Shown here: piece by piece, positions 40,695 to 54,860 of the stretch
How positions within the stretch are numbered: position 1 is the first letter of the stretch
How the letters are laid out: every line of letters begins with the position of its first letter
Source: Saccopteryx bilineata
Lineage: Eukaryota > Chordata > Mammalia > Chiroptera > Emballonuridae
Assembly: GCF_036850765.1 (NCBI RefSeq)
Contig: NC_089494.1
Location: 58,669,809 to 58,733,808, forward strand
Direction of reading: 5' to 3'
DNA: 64,000 nt
Made by a program: the position numbers and the translations under genes
The notes under the pieces: model-generated
The model's input: the letters and a program-made list of their open reading frames with translations, nothing else
What the model was told of the DNA's origin: nothing
Databases searched by the model: none

Positions 40695-40905
40695 TATTTG
40701 CTTTTTCCATTCATTTGAGAGAGAGAGGGAAAAGGAGAGAAAGAGAGGGAGAGAGAAAAGCATGAACTCATTGGTCCATATAACAGTTGTTCCATTTAGT
40801 TGTGCACTCACTGATTGCTTCTCATACATGCTCTGACCAGGGATCAAATCCATGACCTTGGCCACTGGAACAACACTTGATCCATTAAGCCACCTGGCCA
40901 GAACC
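40695..40905 (-). mobile_element. Bat tRNA-derived SINE, short, diverged
   Basis: Reversed: gagagagagaggg tail side, ggatcaaatccatgaccttg box B region, gccacctggccagaa head. Flanks agcccatctttttctt and agcccacctttttctt (40906-40921) differ at one base, a good TSD. Confidence 0.85.
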
Positions 40906-41209
40906 AGCCCACCTTTTTCTTATTTCTAAAGACTGCAATCAACAACAAGGAAGATAGCAAAGTTTAAAATCTTCAATTTTAGATTAAGGAGATTGGGGGG
41001 GAGGACTTGACTTTTACACTATCTACATTTTCACCTACAGATAAAATTTATCATTTCCTACACTCCATTACCATTTAAAAATAAACAGCAAAAGAGCCTC
41101 ACATTTTAAGTAATAAACTCATTTTATAGAGCTCCTATAACACTCACAACATAATTATAAACTTGATACTTAATTTCAACTTACAGGTAACTTGAAAAAT
41201 TAATCTTCA

Positions 41210-41400
41210 ACTTTTAAGATTTGTGACACTGGGCAAGTCACCCAACTTCTGTGAGCTTTGGCTTCTGGATCTGTTAAATGAGTTTATCACTACTAAATTT
41301 ATACAGCTGCCATTAGGATAGAAGGTTAAATGTGATCATTTGTGTGAAAAGCACCTAGTATCACCTAGCATATAGGAAGAGAAATATAAATGGCTGTCCA
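41210..41400 (+). repeat. MIR SINE remnant
   Basis: gacactgggcaagtcaccca, ttctgtgagctttggcttct, ggatctgttaaatgag and aaagcacctagtatcacc are the MIR pattern. Confidence 0.85.
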
Positions 41401-41534
41401 AATCAAATCTGTTACAGAAAAAAACAACCATTTTATAGCATTTGGAAAAAAGAAAATATAATAATATGTAAAGAAAAACATATGTATATAGCCTTTTAGC
41501 ATCTTATTAAGGATCTGTATTTAATTTTTAATTA

Positions 41535-42150
41535 CACAGTTGGCACTCTATATCTGTGGGTTTTGCATCCACAGATTCAACCAATGGCCAATCAAAAATT
41601 AAAAAAAAAATTCTTGAAAGGCCTGACTGGTGGTGGCACAGTGGATGGAATAACAACCATAATGTGAGGTTGTTAGTTCAAAACCCAAGGTCGCTGGTGT
41701 GAGTCAAGTGTCATTAACTCAGTCCTGGGGTTGCCAGCTTGAGCCTGAGGTCACTGGTTCAATACCCAGTGAAGGCACATTATGAGATGCAATCAATGCA
41801 CAAGTGAAACAATAAATTGATGCTTTCTCTTTCTCTTTCTCTCTCTCCCTCCCTTCCTTTCTCCCCTCTCTTTCCCCCTACCTTTCTTCCTCTCCTCTCT
41901 CTCTCTAAAATATAAATAAATAAATAATTTTTTAAATCTCTAAAAGTTCCAAAAAACAAAACTTGAATTTGCCGCAGGCCAAGCAATATGCTGAATCAAT
42001 GTGAGTGAAGTGGTATGTAGGCATTCCCTGCTGTAGATTATATGAAAAAATAGATTATATGGAAATACTATAGCATTTTATGTGAGGGACTAGAACATCC
42101 ACCAATTTTGGTATCCCCAGGAGCCCTGGAACCAATCCTCTGCTGGATTG
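41535..42150. mobile_element. Old Tigger/MER2-like transposon, split by a SINE
   Basis: Left part cagttggcactctatatctg, gcatccacagattcaaccaa. Right part aaacttgaatttgccgcagg, tatagcattttatgtgaggg and aattttggtatccccaggag. The layout resembles the Tigger group of Tc1/mariner elements. A SINE at about 41620-41930 divides it. Confidence 0.75.
41620..41930 (+). mobile_element. Bat tRNA-derived SINE, type B, diverged
   Basis: Head ggcctgactggtggtggcac, body gaggtcactggttcaatacc, pyrimidine-rich end and aaataaataaata tail. No convincing TSD. Sits inside the Tigger-like element, so it is younger than that element. Confidence 0.85.
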
Positions 42151-42154
42151 TTAT

Positions 42155-42225
42155 ATATTTATACGATAAACATTTACTGAGTGCATGGTATCAGCCAGGC
42201 ACTGTTCTAGGCTCTGGAGAGATAA
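42155..42225 (+). repeat. MIR-like fragment
   Basis: aaacatttactgagtgcatg and ccaggcactgttctaggctc are MIR-type bases. Short. Confidence 0.5.
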
Positions 42226-43053
<828 letters not shown>

Positions 43054-43213
43054 TCATTTAACTTGAAATCTTAGATTCTGCTTCAGTAATAGTCAAGTTG
43101 TTCCTATCAAACCAACCCTCTCACATGTAATTATAAATTCTGGACAAAAACAAATAAAACCCAACTATGAGAAGGCAGTATGGAAGGACCAAAAGCAGGC
43201 AAAAAAGTGTACC

Positions 43214-43527
43214 AGCCTGACCAGGAGGTGGCACAGTGGATAGAGTATCAGACTGGGATGTGGAGGACCCAGGTTCGAGACCCCGAGGTTACCAGCTTGA
43301 GTGCGGACTCACCTGGTTTGAGCAAGGCTCACCAGCTTGAGCACAAGGTTGTTGGTTCAAGCAAGGGGTCATTTGGTCTGTTGTAGTCCCCCCCCCCCCG
43401 TCAAGGCACATATGAGAAATCAATCAATAAACAACTAAGAAGCCCCAACAAAGAACTGATGTTTCTCATCTCTCTTCCCTCCCTATCTGTCGCTCTCTCT
43501 GACTGTGTCTCTGCCACAAAAAAAAAG
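43214..43527 (+). mobile_element. Bat tRNA-derived SINE, type B
   Basis: Head gcctgaccaggaggtggcac, box B aggttcgagacccc, a C-run of ten at about 43389. TSD aagtgtacc at 43205-43213 and 43528-43536. Confidence 0.91.
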
Positions 43528-43536
43528 AAGTGTACC

Positions 43537-43920
43537 TGGAAGAAGAAAACAGCACTACATGAGTTTCTATTATTATTATTTTTTTCAAACAGGCTTTAGC
43601 TTGAAGGAAAGCCTTACTAAAGAAACAAATATGCAGATACCTACAGTCATCCTGGCTTCAAGAGTCAGAGGACAGTGTTTGAAGTGAGCACAGCACACCT
43701 GGGAAAAGTACAGGTAAATCACAGGAAAGGAGAGAGTCAGAGAGGGACCTATAAATAAACTCTTTCCAAATTTTGTCTGACCTTGAATTACACATCTATG
43801 GAGCAGATGTTAAGCAGCCAAGCTAAGCTTAACCCTTTGAGTAATGTTTTTTTCATGCTCACTGATCCCGGGAGTTGTTCTTTCAAAAAATGAAATTAGG
43901 TCCAGTTACTGTTTTATTAA
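43537..43920. other. Intron 2 sequence, nothing recognised
   Basis: No gene or repeat family identified. Confidence 0.4.
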
Positions 43921-43939
43921 CTTAAAATCATGTTTGTTT

Positions 43940-44312
43940 AAAGCCCTGGCGGTTGGCTCAGCCGTAGAGCGTCGGCCTGGTGTGCGGGGGACCCGGGTTC
44001 AATTACCGGCCAGGGCACAAAGGAGAGGCGCCCATTTGCTTCTTCACCCCCCTCCCTCCTTCCTCTCTGTCTCTCTCTTCCCCTCCCGCAGCCGGGGCTC
44101 CATTGGAGCGGGGATGGCCCGGGCGCTGGGGATGGCTCCTTGGCCTCTGTCCCAGGCACTAGAGTGGCTCTGGTTGTGGCAGAGCAACGCCCCGAGGGGC
44201 AGAGCATCGCCCCCTGGTGGGCGTGCCAGGTGGATCCCGGTCGGGCGCATGCGGGAGTCTGTCTGACTGTCTCTCCCCGTTTCCAGCTTCAGAAAAATAC
44301 AAAAAAAAAAAA
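43940..44312 (+). mobile_element. Bat tRNA-derived SINE, long type (A)
   Basis: Head gccctggcggttggctcagc (one C lost), box B gggttcaattacc, A-tail. TSD aaaatcatgtttgttt at 43924-43939 and 44313-44328, perfect 16 bp. Overlapping frames of up to 178 codons here are SINE by-products. Confidence 0.93.
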
Positions 44313-45506
44313 AAAATCATGTTTGTTTGATAACCAATTGATGAAAACAAGAAGAACATACATTTGCCTTTTTTTTAATGTTGCCTTACACATTTTTAAA
44401 ATAAAAATTTTTGTTACGATCAAACTCTGGATGGTCAGGAGGCACAAGGACATACATGAAGTTCGTACTACTCAAAGCATTAAAAGAACTGAACAGACAA
44501 CTCACCTGCTCACCACCATAGAGGGAAATTGGGAGCTTGAGATCAGTCAAGTTAATTTATATATAAAAACAAAAGTTTCTAACAAAATCCAGGGCCTCTA
44601 CAACATTTCATTAACAATGTCCAAGTTATACTTCAAAACTACTAGGCATGAACAAACAAGAAAGTGTGCTTCATAATCAAGAGATAAGGCAATTAATAGA
44701 ACTTATCCTAAGGTGATCCAAGATATCAAAAACAGAACAAAGGACTTAAAGGAGCTATTAACTATGCTAAAGGACAAAAGAGGAACTATATTCCCAGTGA
44801 TTAACAGAAAAGAAACCACAGCAAAAACAAAACAAAAAAAGACACTATAAAAAGAAAAAGAAATTCTATAATTAAAAATCTGAAATAAAAATTCACTGAA
44901 GCAACTTAACAAAGATGTCTTAACAGAGCAATAAAACATACACAAGAGATGTCTTAACACAGCAATAAAACATACACAATCTGAAAAACAGAGAAAAAGA
45001 AAGAAAAATAGTTTCAGGGACCTATTGGAACAGTAACAAAAAACAACCATACATATAATGAAGACCCAAGGAGAGAAAAAAATATCTGACAAAGTAATAG
45101 CTGAAAGTTTCCAAATTTGATGAAAGAGAAAAATTTAGAAATTCAAGGTCAGGAAACTTGAAAAGGAAAAATGCAAAGAAACTTGCACTAGGTACAACAT
45201 AGTCAAGTTGCAATTACAGAAAGAGAAGACCAAAGAAAATCTTAAAAGGCTCTAGAGAAATATACATTATATACAATATAACAATAAAAATTATGACTGA
45301 CTTTTCATCAGAAAGAATAGGTTAGGAAAAAACTGAATAACATTTTTAAAGTGCTGAAAGAAAAAAAATGTCAACCTAGAAATCTGTCTCTGGTAAAAAT
45401 ATCCTTCATTCAAAACAAAGGTTAAATAAAGACTTTTTCAGATGAAAACTAAGAGAACTAGAAAACCTGGTGCCAGCAGATCTATACTACCAGAATGCTA
45501 AAGGAA

Positions 45507-46311
45507 TTTCATTTTCTTCTTTGTTTTTTAGTGAGAGAGAAAGAGAGAGCAGGAAAGACAGGAAGGGAGAGAGATGAAAAGCTTCAATTCTTCGTTGTGG
45601 CACCTTAGTTGTTTATTGATTGCTTTCTCACACATGCCTTGACCAGGGAGTTCCAGCTGAGCCAGTGACCCCTTGCTCAAGCCAGTGACCTTGGCCTTCA
45701 AACCAGAGACCACTGAGTCATATCTATAATCTCATGCTCAAGCGAGCAACCCCATGCTCAAGTTGGTGAGCCCACACTCAAGCCAGATGAGCCTGCGTTC
45801 AAGCCAGCGATCTTGCGATTTCCTTTTTTTTTTATTATTGAGAGGCAGGGAGACAGACAGATTCCTGCATGTACCCCAAGCAGGATCCACCCAGCAAGCT
45901 CCCTACAGGTGGCAGGGAGACAGACAGACTCCTGCATGTACCCCAACCAGGATCCACCCAGCAAACTCCCTACAGGTGATGCTCTGCTTATTTGGGGCCA
46001 CTGCTCCGTTGCTCAGCAACCAAGCTATTTTTAGAGCCTGAGGTGAGGCCATGAAGCCATCCTCAGCGCCCAGGGCCAATTTGCTTAAACCATTGGAGCT
46101 ATGGCTGCGGGAAAAAAAGTGGGGGAGAAGTGGAGAAGCAGATGGTCACTTCTCCTGTGTGCCCTGACCAGGAGTCAAACCCAAGACGTCCACATGCCAG
46201 GCCAATGCTCTACCGCTGAGCCAACTGGCCAGGGACAACCTTGAAGTTTTAAATCTGGGTCCTCAGCATCCCAGGCTGACACTCTATACACTGCACCACT
46301 GCCTGGTCAAG
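45507..46311 (-). mobile_element. Bat tRNA-derived SINE, type B, carrying another SINE
   Basis: Outer reversed SINE in two parts (45507-45822 and 46236-46311), ending in gcaccactgcctggtca. TSD tgctaaaggaa at 45496-45506 and 46312-46322, perfect. A long-type SINE is nested within. Confidence 0.9.
45823..46235 (-). mobile_element. Long-type (A) SINE nested in a type B SINE
   Basis: Reversed copy: T-run, body and head gccaactggccagggac. Its TSD is not clear. A 67-bp unit (ggcagggagacagacaga...) is tandemly doubled at 45844-45910 and 45911-45977. The younger of the nested pair. Confidence 0.88.
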
Positions 46312-46440
46312 TGCTAAAGGAACTTCTATAGGCTGAAGGGAAATAGAAATATAAACTCAAATCTTCAAGATAGAATACAAAATACCAGAAAGAACAAATA
46401 ATGTGGGTAAATATAAATGGCAATTCTTGCTTAATTATTT

Positions 46441-46786
46441 TTTCTTTGTGACAGAGACAGAGAGGGAGACAGAGAGAGGGACAGATAGGGACAGACAGAC
46501 AGGAAGGGAAAGAGATAAGAAGCATCAATTCTTCACTGTGGTTCCTTAGTTGTTCATCGACCACTTTCTCATATGTGCCTTGACTGGGGTGCTACAGCAG
46601 AGTAAGTGACCCTGTGCTCAAGCCAGTGACCTTGGGCTCAAGCCAGTGACCATGGGCTCATGTATATGATCCCAAACAAAGCCGGCAACGCTGCGCTCAA
46701 GCTGGTGACCTCAGGGTTTGAACCTAGGTCCTTCGTGTCCCAGTCCAACGCTGTACTATACCACCATGCCACTGCCTGGTCAGGCT
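46441..46786 (-). mobile_element. Bat tRNA-derived SINE, type B
   Basis: Reversed: gacagagagagggaca tail side, repeated caagccagtgacc units, head atgccactgcctggtcagg. Flanking cttaatt occurs on both sides, but the TSD is short or eroded. Confidence 0.88.
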
Positions 46787-47086
46787 CTTAATTTTTTTTA
46801 ATTTAAAAATCATAACATTGTCTCATGTAGTTTATATGTGCCAATTATAATAAGAACAGGGAACAGAAAATAAACCTATAGATCTTCTATTATAAAATAA
46901 ACCTATTATAAAGGTTCTTAGACTTTACACGAAGTGGTACAACACACTGAAAACACACAAAAGCACTATAGAGTGTGCATAGTAAGAAAAAACTAGATTT
47001 GCTACTCTGATTTTGTTTCCTACATCTTTCATCTCAATCCCTATTTAAATAGTTTATATAAAACATCAACATGATTTCACATATGC
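46787..47086. other. Intron 2 sequence, nothing recognised
   Basis: AT-rich, contains a small local repeat of aataaacctatta at about 46869-46912. Confidence 0.4.
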
Positions 47087-47096
47087 AAGAAATCCT

Positions 47097-47264
47097 CACA
47101 AAAAAAACAAGATAGAAGGTGACAGAGGACAATCTGACTTTGGGTGGTGGGTATGCAACATAATTGAACGACAAGATAACCTGGACTTGTTATCTTTGAA
47201 TATATGTATCCTGATTTATTGATGTCACCCCATTAAAAAAATAAAATTATTAAAAAAAAAAAAA
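47097..47264 (+). mobile_element. 5'-truncated young L1 (3' UTR only)
   Basis: About 150 bp match the 3' end of the L1 at 21315-21470 with only two differences seen, then an A-tail. TSD aagaaatcct at 47087-47096 and 47265-47274. A short, recent retrotransposition product. Confidence 0.95.
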
Positions 47265-47559
47265 AAAGAAATCCTAAATTTTATATGAAGAGATTGATGC
47301 AGAAAATTTCAAGTGCTTAGAGATCTAACTTTTCAGTTTTAGAAATAATTCTCAGAGGTAGCAAAATATTAAATAGCAATAAGTGCTAAAAATAAAGAAA
47401 TTAAGTATCCTATGCTAGATCAGTGTAATGAGGAAAGCTGACATACAAACAATAATAATCCAATGCGTTATAATAGCAGTAATATAAGAGTTCTGAAAAG
47501 ATCAAAACAAATTTTTTAATGTTTTAAAACAGTACTTTAAACTTTTTATTAAAAAACAC

Positions 47560-47750
47560 ATTGTATTATCATGTGTCAGGAAATGTTCTAAGTGTCCTAT
47601 GTATATTAACTTATAATATAAATTTGGTACTATTATCCCCAGTTACAGATAAGAAAGTTAAGGCACAGAGAAGTTAGATAACTTAAGGAATTAACTTATT
47701 TACTCAAGGTTCCAGCGCTAGTAAGTTATAAAATCAAGATCTGAATCAGG
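47560..47750 (+). repeat. MIR SINE remnant
   Basis: aaatgttctaagtgtcctat, ctattatccccagttacaga, gaaagttaaggcacagagaa and caaggttccagcgctag match MIR. Confidence 0.85.
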
Positions 47751-47967
47751 TTATGAATAAGGCTTCGGTCTAACGATACCTCTAGTCTGAGTCTTCCCTT
47801 GCCACAATTCCAAGTGAGATCATAAAACTAAAATTCTTTATGAATGACATCTATAAAATCACAGTAGCTATATTCAGTAATTTTTGTCACTATAATGTTC
47901 TTGCACCTTCTCTACTTTCCCACCCCCTGCCAAAATTGATGATAGGTCAGCCAAATAAAACTATTAT

Positions 47968-48050
47968 ATAGGGTGGGGCAAAAAGAGGTTTATAGTTGTT
48001 GAGTATGTGAAACAGTTTATTTGTATAATATTTAGTTTTAGTTACTAAAT
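47968..48050 (+). mobile_element. One end of a mariner-like element
   Basis: tatatagggtggggcaaaaa, gaggtttatagttgttgagt resembles the TIR of a mariner-type element (gggtggggcaaaagtaggtt in my memory). The opposite end was not found. Low to moderate confidence. Confidence 0.45.
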
Positions 48051-49447
48051 TTTTTTATGTAGTTTGTATTTAATCCTAGGCCATCTAATTTACATTTTTG
48101 AGTTTGGAGAATTGAGAATTACCCTATGGGAACCAAAGGCTGGCCTTCCAGTAAGTCAAATGTGTCCAATTTTCCTGGTCTCTCTTTGCAGGATCTGCAA
48201 ATCAGTGCAACCATCCTGTTCTCTTCCCACCTTCCCCACTGGACTGTAACTCAGGAGTCAACCATGCAAACAAATAAGGCCTTTGTGGAATCCATCCTGG
48301 TTAGAGTGGCACTAGCAACAATCTTCCAATGTTCAATACCAACAGATAAATTCTCTACTTTCAATGGCATTGTGCTGAAATACAAGTTGATTTATCTGTC
48401 CTCTCCTGTAAAACAAAGATGCTGTACCTTCAAGGTCCAAAGAGAGAGTTCAGAAGAATCATCTTTTCTCAGCAGAAGATTTTGTAAAGCCAACCTCTAC
48501 ATAGATAAGTTTCTACTGTATTAGACATTATTCTATTTAAAATATAAAACACTCAACATTTAGAATACTGGTAAATTTATTTTTAACCAGAAATTCCTTC
48601 TATCTGAATTATATACAAATTCTCAACTAAGCCTCCAAACAACATGCTGCCTAGTCAGACTTAAGGATGGAAATAAGAATGCAGATATTTATTTTTCCTA
48701 TTAAAAAGCAAAGGTCAAACATACATCTTCACACATTCATTAAAATTAATTCCTAATTGTTTCAGGTGCAAAGCATATTTAAGTTATAATATAGAATGAC
48801 TACATTGCAAAGAAAAATAATTTCTCCAAAGGAATACAAGTTTCCTTGCTGAAATTTCAATATATCGGCATACTATATAAGTTTTAAAAGTAATAATCTA
48901 AGCCTATTAACGCCCAATAGACATTAATGCTAAGTGCAATACTAGAACATATTATAATAGATCCAATCCAATTTTTTTACCTAGTCTCAATTTTTAATTT
49001 GTTTTTTGAGCCAGCAATCAAATATTACATACCTATACTCATTGTCTTTGCAAAAGTTGTATCAATAGACAAACCCAAAACACCAGCACTGGCAGGGTCA
49101 GCGGTGCTTAAAATCAACTGAACTTATTTTACTGCATCTAGATCAGTAACAATACAAATATTCTTTAGAATTCTTATCAATACACTAACAAAAACATTTC
49201 AGAAATGTAAAAGCTATCACACAAATGACTAAACTTCCTTCATTACTTCTTCTCCAATATATCTCAGAAAATGTTAAAAGTACTATTTATATTCACCTAA
49301 AACTATTCACCTTCCATAGTAACCCATACCTAAATGTAAAATCCCAGTCTTAAAAATGGAGTTACTTTGAACAAGGCAGTGCTATGAAGATTAAGTGATG
49401 TGGTGACTGCAGACCATTTAGGATCCTAAGTCAAATAAATTATCTAT
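48051..49447. other. Intron 2 sequence, no gene recognised
   Basis: A frame of 132 codons at 48126-48524 has no recognisable motif and no splice or promoter context. No repeat family assigned. Confidence 0.4.
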
Positions 49448-49465
49448 AAAAATGACATTTTTGAG

Positions 49466-49843
49466 CCTGACCAGGCAGTGGTGCAGTGGATAGAGCATCA
49501 GACTGGGACGCAGAGGACTCAGGCCCAAAACCCCAAGGTCTCAGCTTGAGCACGGGCTCATCAGCTTGAGCATGGGATAACAGACATGACCCCATGATTG
49601 CTGGCTTGAGCTCAGAGGTTGCTGGCTTCTTGAAGCCCAACGTCACTGGCTTGAGCAAGGGGTCACTCTCTCTGTTGTAGCCCCCAAGTCAAGGCACATA
49701 TGAGAAAGCAATCAATGAACAACTAAGGAACCGCAACGAAGAATTGATGCTTCTCATCTCTCTCCTTTCCTGTTTGTCTGTCCCTATCTGTCCCTCTCTC
49801 TGTCTCTCACTCTGTCACACACACAAAAAAAATTATAAACAAA
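49466..49843 (+). mobile_element. Bat tRNA-derived SINE, type B
   Basis: Head cctgaccaggcagtggtgca, pyrimidine-rich end with cacacacac. TSD aaaaatgacatttttgag (49448-49465) and aaaaatggcatttttgag (49844-49861), one mismatch in 18. Confidence 0.93.
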
Positions 49844-49861
49844 AAAAATGGCATTTTTGAG

Positions 49862-50999
<1,138 letters not shown>

Positions 51000-51000
<1 letters not shown>

Positions 51001-54000
51001 TGGGCCTGTGCAGAACACAACAGGACAACCACATTTCAGTGTTGTGTCAGGTTTTACTATGTGTTTTAACATAATGTCCTACTATGTCTGGGCTACTAAA
51101 GTAAAGTGTTGGTGGTTTTCAGTCAGAGATTCAAGAGAGTTACAGAGTAGATGCAAGTTACACTCACCTACTCCCAGGGCCAAACTGGAATTACAACTGA
51201 AATACAGACCAATCACCCTGAAAAACCAACTGAAGACTATATATAGTATAACCAAGTATTTACAGAAGTTACAGCCCACCTTCCCGAATCCCAGGAGCCC
51301 CACCCTACTAAAACGGCCTCAACAGGAGGTTCTGGCAGAATCTGGGACAAACCGAGTTGTGTTGCCCTTGGACACCTGACTGGTGTAGAGGCCTCTCTTC
51401 ACATAGTCAAATCTTGGTCTGTTTGGGCCTGACACACTCCACTGGCCTCACCCTGACAATTCCCTCAGACCTTCCCCAACACAAAGGTATGCAGACACCT
51501 GATGGGCAGCAGCTACACTTGGAATACCCGAGGGCTTTTGCTGAGTGCCCTCAGACCCAGCACTGACACCAAGTTTGAACCTGTATCAGTCTGGGCAACA
51601 CCACTAACCCCTACCTGGTGACTCACTGAGAACCTCCTTTATGCAACTCCAGTACTGCCAGAGGTGCTTTCAGTGACTGAGCCTAACAGGAAGCCAGCAG
51701 GTAGAGGCAGGTGGAGGCAGAAGTGCCTCGGGCCTTTTGCCGACCTGCCCCCAGACGTAGTGTGGGTGTAAGCCAGCCGTGGTAGGCAATTTGGTCTTTC
51801 CTGTGCACACCCAGGCCCAGCAGAGGCAGCCACAAACTACGGAGAGCTCTGTAACTCCAAACAGGGTACCAAGGATCAGTCACAGGCAGTGTCTGATACT
51901 GACCTGCACAGAGTCCTTCCCAAAAGGCCCCAGAAGCAACACACTCAGTTGCCAACTTCAAACAATATCAGAATAGGATCCAAATATATAGTTTCACAGC
52001 ATATCGAAAAAAAAAATTTGGGGGGGGGGCAGACTCCAGACCCTGCTGAGGTAAATTCCACTTTGTGTGGTCAGCACCTACACAATAGCTTGTACATTGT
52101 GGTCAGGGTCAACTCTCACAGTCAGCCAGCCTGAGGGTTGACCTCATATACAAATGGGCCAATAGTAACCAAGACTCAATTACAAGAAGGCTCATATAAC
52201 ACACACAAGGGACAATCCTGAAGCACCCAACTCAGGTGCTCAAGGAGACTACGCAACAGGGTCCCCGCCAGCACACCTACTACATCAGGCCACCCTACCA
52301 AGAATGGGAGACATAGCAGAAATACCTCATACATAGAAACAAACAAAGTGGTGGTCAAATTGGGAGACAAAGAAACATACCCCAAATGAAACAGGAGAAA
52401 TCTCCAGAAAAAGAGCTAAGTGAAACGGAGGCAAGCAATTTATGAGATATAGAGTTCAAAGTAATGGTTATAAGGATGCTCAACAGCATGAAAAAGGAAA
52501 CAGAAAGCATAAAAAAAGTCAGAAATGAAGAAACAATATCTGAAATGAACAATACACTAGAAGGAATAAACAGTAGGTTAGATGAAGCAGAGGATCAAAT
52601 CAGTGATGTGAAGACAAGCTAGCAGAAAACACCCAATCAGAGCAGCAAAAAGAAAAAAGAATTTTAAAAAATTAGGATAGTGTAAGGTAGTGGTTTTCAA
52701 ACATTCTACACTTGGGAACCAGTGAAAATAGGAGAATTACTTCAGGGACTGCAAAGGCAGATGTCACCCTGAGCATAAGTGAATTCAACTAAGATCACTG
52801 GGTCTATAATCTTCCTAAAACATCAGGGTAGTCAACTCTTTCACGGACTAGCACAAAATTTCTGGTGAATTGGCACAGCCCACAGACCAGTGGTTAAAAA
52901 CCCATGATATAGAGAACCCTAAAGATTCCACTGAAACCTGACTAGAACTGATTAAATAAACTCAATAAAGTATCAAGATACAAAATAAAAATCCAGAAAT
53001 TGGTTGCATTTTTGTACACCAATAATAAACTATTAGAAAGGGAAACTAAGAAAACAATCCCACTTACAACTTCATCAAAAAAATAAAATAAAATACCCAA
53101 CAATAAATGTAACCAAGGATGCTGTACTTGGAAAACTGTAAGACAGTGAAAAAGTAATTAAAGAAGATACAAAAAAGTGGAAGTATATATACCGTGTTCA
53201 TGGATAGAAAGAATTAACATTATTAAAATGTCTATACTATCCAAAGCAATCTGTAGATCAATGCAATATTTATCAAGATTCCAATGCATTTATTTGTATT
53301 TGTAAAATACAAATTTTACAAAACTAGAATAAATATTCCAAAAACTTATACGGAACCAAAGACGACCCCAAATACCCCCTGCAATATTGAGAAAAAAAAG
53401 AAAAAGTTAAAGGTATCATGCCACCTGATATCAAACTATAATACAAGACCACAGTAATCAAAACAGCATGGTACTGGCACTAAAAAAAAAAAAAAATCAA
53501 GACATATAGATCAATGGAACTGAATAGAGTCCAAAAATAAACCCATGCTTTTAAAGGTCAATTAATATTTGACAAAGAAGGCAAGAACACACTATGGTGT
53601 AGAAACAGTCTATTCATTAAACGGTGTTGGGAAAACTGGACAGATATGTGCAAAAGAATGAAACTAGGCAACCTTTTTACACCATACACAAGAATAAACT
53701 CAAAACAGATTATAGACTTAAATGTAAAACTCTAAATGATAAACATCCTGGAAGAAAATATAGGTAGTAAAATCTCAAACATTTCTCAAAGCAGTATTTT
53801 TTCTGAAATATCTCCTTGGGCAAGGAAAACAAAAGAAAAAATAAACAAATGGGACTGTATCAAATATCTCCCCAAAATTTCAATTAAAAAAATGGATGAA
53901 GAACCTGAACAGACACTTCTCTAAAGAGGCCACACATATGGCCAATTGACATATGAAAAGATGCTCAATGTCACTATCATCAGAGAAATGCAAATTAAAA

Positions 54001-54860
54001 CCCCAATGAGATATCACCTCATGCCTGTCAGAATGGATATCATCAATAAATCAACAAACAACAAGTGTTGGTGAGGCTGTAGAGAACAGGGAACCCTCGT
54101 GCACTGCTGGTGGAAATGCGGACTAGTGCAACCACTGTGAAAAACAGCAAAAGTCTCCTCAAAAAATTTAAAATGAAATTGCTTTATGATCCAGCTATCC
54201 CACTTCTGAAAATATATCTCAAAGAACCCAAACACTAATTCAAAAGAACATATGCACTTCTATGTTCATTGCAGCATAATTTACAATATCCAAGATTTGG
54301 AGGCAGCCCAACTACCCATTAGTAGATGATTGAATAAAAAAACTGAAACATTTACACAATGGAGTACTACTAAGTCATAAAAAAGAAATCTTCCCTTTTG
54401 TCACAGCAGGGATGGACCTGGAAAACATTTTGCCAAGTAAAATAAGCCTGTCAGAGAAAGACAAATACCCTGTGATTTCATTTATGTGTGGAATCTAATA
54501 AACAGAATTTAACTAACAAAATACAAATAGAGGCAGAAAACAGATTAACAGCTGTCAGAGGGGAGGGGTTTGAGGGGTGCTGGGAGAATAAGGTGAAGAA
54601 ATTAAGCAAAAAAAACCACAAACAAAAACCCAAAAAACTTGTAGATACAAACAACAGTATGGTGATTATCATAGGGAAAAGGGGGGAGGCAGGTAGAAGA
54701 GAGTTAAGGAGCGGATAAATGGTGACAGAAGGAAATTTGAGTTGGAGGGTAAATATACAATACAATACACAGATAATATATTATATAATTGTACATCTGA
54801 AAGCTATATAATTTTATTAAACAATATCACCACAAAATCAGTAAAATTTTTTTAAAAGAA
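51000..54860 (+). mobile_element. Old L1 with 5' UTR, short ORF1 and degraded ORF2
   Basis: The 5' UTR-like part (51000-52380) is GC-richer. ORF1 N-terminal remnant at 52385-52680 reads KQEKSPEKELSETEASNL, the same family as the inverted L1 at 21715-25745. The ORF2 remnant from 52911 has aagattccactgaaacctga, aaattggttgcatttttgta, catggtactggcac and the C-terminal region to about 54260, full of stops and shifts. The middle of the element is missing. The 3' UTR ends near 54860. Confidence 0.8.
52688..52912. mobile_element. Possible old hAT element inside L1
   Basis: tagtggttttcaaacattct at one end and gtggttaaaaacccatgat at the other could be eroded hAT ends; the inside resembles Charlie-type MERs. 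No TSD that I can show. Confidence 0.4.

Larger units (their letters stand above)
44400..46430 (+). repeat. HAL1/old L1 ORF1-like remnant, interrupted by SINEs
   Basis: A degraded ORF1-type sequence with gacaaagtaatagctgaaag, gactgacttttcatcagaaa, aaagtgctgaaagaaaaaaa, ctagaaatctgtctctggt and aatgctaaaggaa. This fits an L1/HAL1 ORF1 C-terminal half. A 34-bp unit starting agatgtcttaacag is tandemly doubled at 44913-44980. The part after the SINE pair resumes at 46312. Confidence 0.65.

Noticed and set aside
48126..48524. 132-codon plus-strand frame
   Set aside because: No recognisable domain, no repeat or splice context, and it is antisense to AGPS; length is possible by chance.
51008..52134. 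Frames of 65-123 codons
   Set aside because: They lie in the 5' UTR of the old L1 at 51000-54860.
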